A model generated the notes under the pieces. That model was given only the letters and a program-made list of their open reading frames with translations. It searched no databases and was not told the DNA's origin. This document shows positions 55,600-64,000 of a stretch of DNA of 64,000 nucleotides, piece by piece (positions within the stretch are counted from its first letter, which is position 1; every line of letters starts with the position of its first letter). This DNA comes from Toxonevra muliebris. Its lineage: Eukaryota > Arthropoda > Insecta > Diptera > Pallopteridae. The DNA lies in assembly GCA_963691655.1 (NCBI GenBank), contig OY829329.1, forward strand, positions 20,288,708 through 20,352,707, written 5' to 3'. A program made the translations under genes and the position numbers.

Positions 55600-55880
55600 T
55601 AACCAAGTGGCAATTTTCTCTGGCAGCCAAGCCGCGATCGAAGCCTTCATCTCAAAAATTACCAAATCTAAATTAGTAAGCGAGTGTACGAGGGATTTTG
55701 TCAAACTAGATCAACAACTTAATTTAGCACTTATCTGGATTCCAGGTCTCAAGAACATAAGTGAAAATGAAAATGGACTTATCTCAATTACCACAAATTC
55801 TGATTCGTCTAAATCTAGTTTGGGTAGCTATTTTCTCAGACTTTTTGCGACAATCAAACATCAGATAGAGAGGGTGAACT
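55600..55880 (+). pseudogene. Non-LTR retrotransposon RNase H fragment
   Basis: Reads Ile-Phe-Ser-Gly-Ser-Gln-Ala-Ala-Ile-Glu-Ala-Phe (family: Ser-Asp-Ser-Gln-Ala-Ala, so the catalytic Asp is Gly), then Ser-Lys-Leu-Val-Ser-Glu-Cys and Leu-Ile-Trp-Ile-Pro-Gly-Leu-Lys. It is convergent, tail to tail, with the minus-strand remnant that begins near 55,990. Confidence 0.65.
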
Positions 55881-55989
55881 AAGCATGCCATATAAAGAAC
55901 GATGTATTATCATTTCTATTGGTACGGTTGAAGCGACCCGAAAGTTAGTCGCTGTGACCCAGAAGATCTTTTGTACTAAGGCCCCAAAT

Positions 55990-57110
55990 TAAGACAAAAT
56001 ACGATATGCTATACTGATGAAGACTAGAACATCTTTTGTGGAAAAGGTTTTACCTTTTTTGCCGAGCCAAAGCTGGGCATACATATTTAGACGACACTCT
56101 GCTTCATTTGGCAGATAAAATTAACTGATATCCGATTACATAGTGACCGGACAAAAAGCCCACTAGCAATCTGAGATCGGCTTTGAGGGACAAACTCCTT
56201 GGACGGTTTGGGTCTGAAACAAGATGACAATAAGATAGTCATTCCTTCTTCGCCCACGCCTCTATAATTGATTTGGAACTAGTCCAGCCGATTCCACAAA
56301 ATGGATCGGGGCCGAAGAACCCTACAAAGTCATAGTAGCCTGGTATCCAATAAAGCGTTACATTGTTATGGGTAGACAACTGTTGGAGACTGTCAAAACA
56401 CTCCATCACCAACTAGAATAGAAGCTCCATGATGAAAGTGCTTTAAAAGTCGCTTTTATGTCAGAGAAGATTCTTAAGGTTAATTATGGCGTACGTCTCA
56501 ATTGCGTCTATTTCGGCTTGCACTAGGCCAAATGCCTAGTGCAATTGAGATTCAAGTGTTAGGTAAGAGACTAGCATCAGATCCACAATCCGTTTTTGCA
56601 CTACACGAACCACAACCGGACCGAAGTTGGGGAATTGGGCATTTCAATCGCACCTGGACGGGAAGTTAATATTAAATTTTCTGCCGAAGCTTAGATCCCT
56701 AGACTTAAAATCTGACACAGAGCTGATGAGAGTATTAGAAATTTTGCTAAGAATGGTTAAATGACGGGTGAGACCCCTCTTAGAAAGTTTTATAAAACTT
56801 ATAGCCTTCAAGCTGTAATTGCGACTGTTTCTTTTATGAAGATGTCCAGAAGTGCAAGCCTGATCATCATTTTAATCGTAGGAGTGGGATAGATTCGGAT
56901 AGCGCCTGTGTGACACAGACAGGCAAGTCTTAGGAGCTGAGCTCTGCATGACCTTGGGCCAAAACACTAGAACAGCATATGCTATAATTGACCTAACAAT
57001 GATAGTAGACAACCAGAAAATCTTCGTGGAAGTAAGAGCCCAGGTTTTTCCAAACAGCTTCCAACAGGCGCAGAAAACCCTACTGGTTTTTGTGAACACA
57101 TTTGTAAGGT
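55990..57110 (-). pseudogene. Non-LTR retrotransposon RT C-terminus to knuckle, decayed
   Basis: From 57,099 the minus strand reads Ala-Cys-Trp-Lys-Leu-Phe-Gly-Lys-Thr-Trp-Ala-Leu, Ile-Val-Arg-Ser-Ile-Ile-Ala-Tyr-Ala-Val-Leu-Val-Phe-Trp-Pro-Lys-Val. This is the thumb region after the RT (Met-Ile-Val-Arg-Pro-Ile-Ile-x-Tyr-Gly). Further along are Phe-Gly-Pro-Asp-Pro-Phe-Cys-Gly-Ile (about 56,320) and Leu-Arg-Ser-Leu-Ile-Gly-Leu-Leu-Thr-Gly-His-Tyr (about 56,170). Many stops. Confidence 0.7.
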
Positions 57111-57378
57111 AAGTTAACCAACCAAATCTTTTAACAATTTATTCACAAATAAATTTAGTCACGATTCGTTAATCATTACTGAAGTTTAGTTAACTAATTA
57201 ATTAATTAAGCCCTACTCTGATCCTGGAGTAGCAATGACACTTTTTCATTTTTTCTTTTTAAAGAAAGCAGACATTTAACCTAACCTAACTATTCAGTAA
57301 ATTGTTATATACATTCTGTCAAATAAGTACCCGGAAATTCTCATTTTAAATTTTCCCTCTGAAAATATTTCAAAAAAA

Positions 57379-57379
<1 letters not shown>

Positions 57380-57410
<31 letters not shown>

Positions 57411-57412
57411 CA
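57380..57412. repeat. (TA)n microsatellite
   Basis: About 15 TA units interrupted by one TG. Confidence 0.9.
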
Positions 57413-59160
57413 TCGTCATCGAATTTTGTGGAAAATATATAAATTATCCAAAGAGATTTTGAATCCGTTAATGACTACAGATGTAGAACAATGTAGTCTA
57501 GATTGGAACGCCTTTTGACTTTTGCACATAACTTTTGTTGTAGGCGAAAAGATCTCGTAAAACGCAATCAGCCATATTCAAAATATTCCCGAATGAAATC
57601 CCCTAATTATTGTGGAAGAATTAAAATGATTTATTTTTCAAAGAGTGCATACTCGTTCCAGGAATCGCGATTCATGGGTCAAAAACCTCTGGTTTTTGTG
57701 TTAAAACCCCCCACCATGGATTCCCCAGTGCTCATATACAGACACAATCATAACACCGAACGTCATTCTAAATTAAAGCTTATGAATGAAACTATAATTG
57801 AATGGAGTATAAATTTCTCCTCTCCTTTCCTCTCATCTTAATCTAGTAGTATATTTACGCAAAATTCAACTTCAACCATTCAAAATAGTGGTGTATTCCA
57901 GTACTACATAATTCAAATGGAATAACTTAATCCAAACTTCTAAAGAAGTTATGCACACAATAGAAAATTCCATAAAAATTCCAAATCAAAAAGCAAAAAA
58001 CAACAACAGCAACAACGTAAAAACTCAATTGTAAATTGAAAAGTTGCAATTGTGGTAACAATAAACAAAGTTGTTTTGTGTCGTCATAGTCATCGTCATC
58101 GTCAACAACATCATCAGAGTATGTAACATAGGAATTCATTCACATTACTCACATATTCATACATATGCACATAAGTCCTGATTGAATGAAATAACAAAAT
58201 CTAAACGACAACATGAATGTTAAAAAAGTAAAAAAAAAAATTAAAAAAAAAACTTTTTTTTTAACACAAGTTCAGAATGAAAGAACAATTCTAGAAACTA
58301 TTGCTCCCATTGCAACGGAAGCAACAGCAGCAAAACTAGTAGATGTAACAGTAGCAATATTGCAACACTCTCTGTCTCTCTCCTCTCTTTAAATGATGAT
58401 GTATTGTAATCAATGCAGCATTTGCCTATTATTTTATTACAGACGATTTAGATTAGAAGGAGTAGGTAAATAAAAAGGTAAATTTCAAAAATAAAAAAAA
58501 GGTGGCATCACAACTTTTAGAGTGTGTGTGTGGAATATATGCAATTACAATGGAAGTGCGGGTAGGTATAGGGAGAAATAGTTAACTGAAGTTCTGACCA
58601 TCTACAGTATACAATTGCATCCGTTTTTATGTATGAATGTGAGTTATTCCCATTTTACTAACCAGCCAACTAACCACAAATACATTTATATATCCATCTG
58701 TCTGTCCGTTTATGCCAGTTCAATACAATGGCATGCTGTTAATAAAAGTTGCATGTTTGTTGAGGAACGTGTCAAGTTTGTAGTAAGCTTTTTTTTTTGA
58801 GTTAGTAGCAAACTTATAGTAAAATTCAATTCAATTTGATTTGATTTTGTTTCATTTTTGTTTTTGCTGAGAAATGGAAATACTACGCAATAAAGTGGAT
58901 ATATTTTTTTAAAGAATCTAATACTTTTATTCTTTTATGTTGTTTTCAAAAATTGTTTGCTCATTGCATGCAACATGCATTTGCTTCTTGGCATTTTAGA
59001 GATTTTAAAATGTGTTTATTCAATTGAAATACGGGTAAACATATTCTATATTGATAGTGTGTGACTAAAATTTAGTATGAAAGTATTCCATCTAAAACCT
59101 TGCCCAGCAAATATGAATAAGAAATAACTGCAGAAAGAAAGATGTACTTTATATGGGAGA
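57413..59160. other. AT-rich DNA, no gene recognised
   Basis: A 112-codon plus-strand frame at 57,503-57,841 has no recognisable motif. CAACAACAGCAACAACG-type and CATCGTCATCGTC runs occur near 58,000-58,100. Confidence 0.35.
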
Positions 59161-59163
59161 TTG

Positions 59164-59206
59164 CGCCATCTGTATATCAAATTTCGCATTTGATATACAG
59201 ATGGCG
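59164..59206. repeat. Perfect 19-bp stem hairpin
   Basis: CGCCATCTGTATATCAAAT, loop TTCGC, exact inverse ending 59,206. The word CAGATGGC recurs at 59,392 and 59,423 in a short direct repeat (CAGATGGCAAC.TCAACCA). Confidence 0.92.
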
Positions 59207-59539
59207 TTTTTTCCGCTATCTTTAAAATCGAACAAACCTTTTTGTGTAATTTTAGTTTAGTTTTGCTAATATTTGTGCAATTTTCTTGAAATAAGAATTT
59301 TGTAAATTGTAAAATTTTCATTCGAATAGGAATGCTTAATAAAAGTGTGTATTAATGCGACCGAAAATTTGCCTCTGACAAATTCGCATTGCAGATGGCA
59401 ACCTCAACCAAAATTAGTATTACAGATGGCAACTCAACCAGACAGCTGATTTTTTAAAGGCCATCACAGTTGCTTTGTATTTTTTTTTGGCAAAAACAGG
59501 CAACCGCTTATTTACCAAATGGAGAAAAATTTTTGAAAC

Positions 59540-59935
59540 ACAAATAATTTTTGAAACTTGAAACCAATTTGAAAAATCGGTCCAACTGATAGAGACCAAT
59601 CCAGACCAGGCTCCAGCAAAAATGAGTTAAGAGTGCAATATAAACAATTTGCTGTGGAGCCAAACATCTTGGGGCCACCATCAAGTATGACAAATGAGTG
59701 GCAAAGGGTTTGTAGAAATGTCAATAATATGTTTTTTGTCTATTTTTACATATGTATTTTCAACAACTAGGTATGGATGCTTTGCAAGACTAAAATCAAA
59801 AAGAAGTTGGCTAACACAAGCAAAATATTTTGGCTACCGGTGACGGTCCATCCCAAGAATTTCCTCTAGGTTCTCTGGAGGACAACGTGACAGAAACAGC
59901 TATTATTTCTCTGTCAAAATGCTTAAAGTTGTGAA
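59540..59935 (+). pseudogene. Myb/SANT-like DNA-binding protein fragment with one intron (copy 2)
   Basis: Exon 1 reads Phe-Glu-Lys-Ser-Val-Gln-Leu-Ile-Glu-Thr-Asn-Pro-Asp-Gln-Ala. After a frameshift it continues Gln-Tyr-Lys-Gln-Phe-Ala-Val-Glu-Pro-Asn-Ile-Leu-Gly-Pro-Pro and Asn-Glu-Trp-Gln-Arg, ending at 59,707. A 63-bp intron (59,708-59,770, GTTTGT...CAACTAG) follows. Exon 2 reads Val-Trp-Met-Leu-Cys-Lys-Thr-Lys-Ile-Lys-Lys-Lys-Leu-Ala-Asn-Thr-Ser-Lys, then in another frame Ala-Thr-Gly-Asp-Gly-Pro-Ser-Gln-Glu-Phe-Pro-Leu-Gly-Ser-Leu-Glu-Asp-Asn-Val. This is the Myb/SANT-like domain (helix with Leu-Gly-Pro-Pro, Trp-x-x-Val-Trp, basic run, Gly-rich linker). Two frameshifts make it a pseudogene. 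Copy 1 at 1.54-1.96 kb has the intron at the same place, before Val-Trp-Met. Confidence 0.72.
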
Positions 59936-59939
59936 AAGG

Positions 59940-60130
59940 TAACTAAAAAAAGTTGCCACTCGTAATACCAAAGAGTAGTAGGGGTTCCTCAAAGTGGAGT
60001 TGCTTTTGAGGCAATTCTACTGAGTTTGGTTGCCAACCATAATAGGTGCATAAAAGAAAAGATATTCTGTGAAATTTTAGTTAATGACATTTTAAGATAA
60101 GAGTGTACGGATATGAATAATTCAGTTAAT
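59940..60130 (+). pseudogene. Possible RT fragment (Gly-Val-Pro-Gln box)
   Basis: The frame reads Val-Val-Gly-Val-Pro-Gln-Ser-Gly-Val-Ala-Phe, like the RT Gly-x-Pro-Gln-Gly-Gly-Val-Leu-Ser box, followed by weakly matching Leu-Val-Ala-Asn and Glu-Ile-Leu-Val-Asn-Asp. Short and uncertain. Confidence 0.35.
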
Positions 60131-60969
60131 GTAGAAATAGAGAACCTTCAAAACAACGATTTTAAGGAATGTTTTGAAAAATGGATCCTCTATCGACTTA
60201 AAAAATTTATTGAATTTAATTGGGAATATATATGAAAATTAAAATAATAGATTTCATTAGATTTATTTCTATATTAAATAATGTGGCAACACTTTGTTCT
60301 AAATAATCATACTATTTTTATATGAACAAAGTAAAATAAATTAAAGACAATTTCAAATCGAATTTCATTTGGATTAATAACACAAAGTTTCATCATGTTT
60401 GTAATTTAAATTTTTGTTGCCTGTTTTCTACCCAATCAACATAGTGAAGTTTTGTTAGTCTCTCCGTATGTAGCCAGAAACTTTCGTTTAATTAAATATT
60501 AAAATTATTTTAATGATTTAAAACCTCAGTTTCTGCTCACCATTTATTGAGTAGGAATTAGGTGAAACGAACTTCCTGCATTAATACTTTTTTTTTTGCT
60601 TTTTTTGTTTCGGAAGATTGAATAAATAAATAAAGCATTAATTTTGCAGTGCTCTCTTTTTTGTTTCTCCATACCCATCAATTCATAAAAGCAACATATT
60701 TTCCTAGGAGGAAATTAACCCAGATATGCTCAAAGATGTACATGAATAAGATTTGGTATATGTAGAATACTTAAGAAAGTTTTGATTTTGATTGAATATA
60801 TTTTTTTATTTAATCAAAATGAAACATTTGTGAAGTGTACTGTATATAGAGCATTGGTCATATTTGAGTTAATCATTAGGCCTGATAGATGCAGTTAAAA
60901 ATGAACTCATGTTTCTTACAATTCGGAACAGTTACAGAGAAACAATATTACAAGATTATGATTCAGATA

Positions 60970-61040
60970 CTAGCGGATTCAATGAAGGGCGGGGGGCGGA
61001 GGGATTTTGGGCCTAAACTCCCCCCTCCTCCCCCTTCATG
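60970..61040. repeat. G-rich/C-rich imperfect hairpin
   Basis: ATGAAGGGCGGGGGGCGGAG on the left and CCCCTCCTCCCCCTTCAT on the right pair with few mismatches in an otherwise AT-rich area. It is preceded by TAGCGGATTCA, the terminal word seen near 7,510 and 42,560. Confidence 0.65.
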
Positions 61041-61063
61041 CAGATGAAAATTGCATATAAACT

Positions 61064-61305
61064 AAAATAAGTCCCTTCTGCACTCGTCACATTTATATTC
61101 CAAAAAGTGCAACTATGGGTTTTTTAAATGCACTTTTTCGCTTTTTGCACGTCCACATCGCCTAATGTTGATATTATTTTACAATTTCAATTAGGAAAGA
61201 ATAAATTATAAACTAAAATAAACTATACAATAAATAAAAACAATTTTCAATATGTTCCACCGTTTTTGATACAGAAAATATGTGTTGCATACTTTTGGGC
61301 TTATA
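61064..61305 (+). repeat. Dispersed repeat, direct partner of 20,830-21,165
   Basis: Same blocks in the same order as the Dh31-intron copy. A few deletions make it shorter. Confidence 0.7.
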
Positions 61306-61383
61306 AACTCACACATACTACGTATGAACGCATGTGATAAAAGTAACTACACTTTTTTTACTGCCTCTATTCATTACTAATAA

Positions 61384-61698
61384 GCGCCTGGTTATATTGG
61401 TGCTCGGTGTTCGACGAACACAAAACATTTTCTCCCGTGCTCGGTCTAGGTGGTTACATTCAGCTCGTTGCAGAGTTGTTTTTGTCAAAATATACTCGTT
61501 TGTTTAATACTGTTTTATGTGTAATGATACTGTTTTGTAAAACAACTCATTGCCACCCTGAATAGTCGACGTGCTCGGTGTACAATACACCGAGCATATC
61601 GTGTTCGGTGAGAGAGTGAGTACAGACTCTCACTTTGTGTTCGGTGCAACAACAATTTTATGATGTTCGCCGAGCATACTCGCAATATAACCACAGCC
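61384..61698. mobile_element. MITE with TGGTTATATTG ends and internal palindrome
   Basis: GCGCCTGGTTATATTGG at 61,384 and the inverse of GGCTGTGGTTATATTGC ending at 61,698. The flanks share TAATA. TGCTCGGTGTA, CAA, TACACCGAGCA (61,572-61,596) is a perfect 11-bp stem, and GTGCTCGGTG recurs four to five times. Non-coding. Confidence 0.7.
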
Positions 61699-61704
61699 TA
61701 ATAG

Positions 61705-62730
61705 ATCTTATTTCCTAATGGGTTGCTTTCATTAAAGTTGCACATCTGTTGAATTTAATACCTGTAAGTATTTACCAACTCAAAGTCACCACTAAAAAAT
61801 TTTTTCCAGCACTGAAAATATTCAACTCCTCTCCATATTTGCTTAATAACTTTATACATTTATGCCAACAACAGCAACGAAAAATTAAATTGAAATCTTT
61901 TAAGTATATATAAAAAAAACATACATAAGTATAATAAAAAAAAACAATAAAATTAAATATTTCAATAAGTAACGCATAAATATACACACACATGCATACA
62001 GACACAGGTAAACACTTGTACTCTTGTATTTGTGAATTCTCCACAAAGTATGGGATAAACTTTTTTGGTTTATTAGAATGTCAATTACTGTCATCACAAT
62101 GTTTGGGTCACATTTTTTGCGCTTTTATGTAGGCTACAAAAAAGGTAAGTACAACAACATACTTTCCTTTTTGATATTTATTAATTTGTTTCTTGTGAAA
62201 CCGTTATGAAAAATACATTCATTTTTATGTTTGTTTATTATGAATTTTAAAATCGTTTAAAAAAATTAAGAACTCAAGTGAAGCTTGAGAATCTTTTTAA
62301 TATTAAAATACAAATTACTCATACGCATTATGATATAATATCCTTTTAGAGAGGGGTAGAAGTACACGTGTAGTTCAATATTGAATGAAAGGAAGTATTA
62401 ATATAAAAGGACGTTGTTTTCGTTGAAGTGTGCAATCGAGCGAAAAAAATATTAGAAGGCAACCAAGAAATGATGAATTTTGTGGCTGTTATAAGTAATT
62501 TTTGTAAATATGTAATAATATGGTATCAAACTTATTGCAATATATATGCAAATTTATTTTCATGCAAAATTATATTGTTTATTTTTAGCGTGTGGTTTGA
62601 TCGCGAAATTATTTGAATTTTAGAAAAAAATATGTGGAATGATTTGAATTGAATGGAGAAAAAGTTTAAAGGTCAGAAATCAAATTATAATATTCTCGTG
62701 TTTAGCTTTAATATTTTGAAATGAATTGTA
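61705..62730. other. AT-rich DNA, no gene recognised
   Basis: No coding or repeat structure recognised. Confidence 0.35.
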
Positions 62731-62735
62731 AATAA

Positions 62736-63605
62736 TTTGAAATATTCTGAAATTACTTTGGAATATCCTGAAATTAATCTGGAATATTCTGAAATTCATT
62801 TGGAACATTCTGAAATTAATTGGGAATATTCTAAAATTAATTTGGGATATTCTGATATTAATTTGGAATATTTTAAAATTAATTTGGAATATTCTGAAAT
62901 TAATTTGGAATATTCTGAGAACAATTTGGAATATTTTGAATTTAATTTGAAATATTCTGAAATTAATTTGGAATATTCTGAAATGAATTATAAATATTCG
63001 GAAATTATTTGGAATATTCTGAAATTAATCTGGAATATTCTGAAATTCATTTGGAACATTCTGAAGTTAATTTGGAATACTGGATATTAATCGGAAATAT
63101 TCTGAAATTAATTTGGAATATTCTGAAATTAATCTCGAATATTTTGAAATTAATTAGGAATATTTTGAATTTAATTTGAAATATTCTGAAATTAATTTGG
63201 AATATTCTGAAATGCATTTAGAATATTCGGAAATTTATTTGGAATATTCGGAAATTATTTTGGAATATTCTGAAATTAATTGGGAATATTCTGAAATTAA
63301 TCTGGAATATTCTGAAATTAATTTGGAATATTCTGAAATTCATTTGAAATATTCTGAAATTAATTTGGGATATTCTGATACTAATTTGGAATATTTTAAA
63401 ATTAATTTGGAATATTCTGGAATTAATTGGGAATATTCTGATATTAATTTGGAATCGGAAATTAATTTGGAATGTTTTGAAATTAATTTGGAATATTCTG
63501 AAATCAATTGAGAATTTTCGGAAATTTATTGGGGATATTCCGAAAATAATTTGGAATGTTCTGAAATTAATTTGGAATATTCTGAAATAAATTTTAAATT
63601 GATAT
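62736..63605. repeat. 21-bp minisatellite (GAAATTAATTTGGAATATTCT), about 40 units
   Basis: The unit encodes Glu-Ile-Asn-Leu-Glu-Tyr-Ser on the plus strand, and because 21 is a multiple of three long frames stay open on both strands (plus 62,737-63,090 and 63,176-63,511; minus 63,625-63,218). Longer blocks recur about 229 bp apart (62,941 and 63,170), hinting at higher-order units of about 11 monomers. Degenerate units continue to about 63,960. I regard it as satellite DNA, not a gene. Confidence 0.93.
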
Positions 63606-64000
63606 GAAATTGGAATAGTTCTCAAACCAATTCTGAATTAAATGAACTAGTTCTGAAATACATTTAGAAATTCAGGATTTCATGTGTAATAATCTGAAAT
63701 CAGTTCCGCGTAAACTAAATCAATAGTCTGAATACAATTTGGAATATTCTGTCAAAAATCAAAATTAATTTGGAACACTTTAAAATAGTCTGAAATCAAT
63801 TAGGAAATTTTGAAATCAATTAGAAAATACTAAAATAAATTAACCAGTTCTGAAATACATTTGGGAATTCGAGATTTAATTTGAGACATTCTGAAGCCAT
63901 TTTGAATACAATTAGAAAAATTCTGCAATTTATTTATAATATTCTGAAAACATCAACACGCTTTCTAACTCAAGACCGTTCATCTGGCTCTTTGCTGGAT

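Noticed and set aside
57503..57841. 112-codon plus-strand frame as a gene
   Set aside because: No recognisable domain and codon content like the surrounding AT-rich DNA. Chance is more likely.
62737..63511. Glu-Ile-Asn-Leu-Glu-Tyr-Ser repeat protein
   Set aside because: Open frames exist on both strands because the satellite unit is 21 bp. The array includes units that break frame.
1..64000. CRISPR arrays, bacterial operons or prophage
   Set aside because: Spliced fly neuropeptide gene, eukaryotic transposons and introns show that this is an insect nuclear genome. The only regular direct-repeat array is the 21-bp satellite, without unique spacers.

Overview
This window is eukaryotic, AT-rich and gene-poor. 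It is almost certainly nuclear DNA of a higher fly (Diptera, Brachycera). The decisive evidence is one host gene on the minus strand between 27,856 and 20,431: the calcitonin-like diuretic hormone 31 gene (Dh31). Three coding exons with consensus splice sites and matching phases give a 115-residue precursor with a signal peptide, a conserved spacer, a Lys-Arg cleavage site and a 31-residue peptide followed by Gly-Arg-Arg-Arg-Arg. The peptide differs from the Drosophila melanogaster one, as I remember it, at a single position. I guess a tephritid fruit fly from the TE load, the large introns and the many ATGTATGTATGTA runs, but I cannot prove the genus.

Most of the rest is transposon debris, often nested. 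0-14 kb: a DD37E Tc1/mariner element with frameshifted transposase, a Myb/SANT-like gene fragment with a short intron, a TIR element interrupted by a DD41D (rosa-like) mariner, a hAT-like element with a 10-bp target duplication, a 1.4-kb foldback hAT-like element, a tRNA-derived SINE head inside a 2.2-kb TA-flanked element, and several MITEs. 14-19 kb: decayed RNase-H-bearing non-LTR retrotransposons and a MITE holding a GC-richer coding-like island.

20.4-27.9 kb is Dh31. Its 4.5-kb second intron carries a hAT-like element with AATCG-type subterminal repeats, itself interrupted by a full-length but dead mauritiana-type mariner (1,260 bp). 28-47 kb is mostly unannotatable AT-rich DNA with nested MITEs (31 kb), three same-orientation copies of one dispersed repeat (35, 38 and 46 kb), long hairpins and a DD37E transposase N-terminus (43 kb). 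At 47.7-48.4 kb there is a 345-bp tandem duplication that looks identical by eye. 49-60 kb holds more non-LTR pieces, one inside a hAT-like element with a near-perfect 8-bp target duplication, and a second Myb/SANT-like gene copy that keeps the same intron position as the first. The window ends in about 0.9 kb of a 21-bp minisatellite that is open on both strands.

No rRNA gene, CRISPR array or canonical functional tRNA was seen. The genes do not form a pathway. The story is one neuropeptide gene embedded in layered transposon insertions. Several of these insertions can be dated relative to each other because an unoccupied paralogous site is present in the same window.
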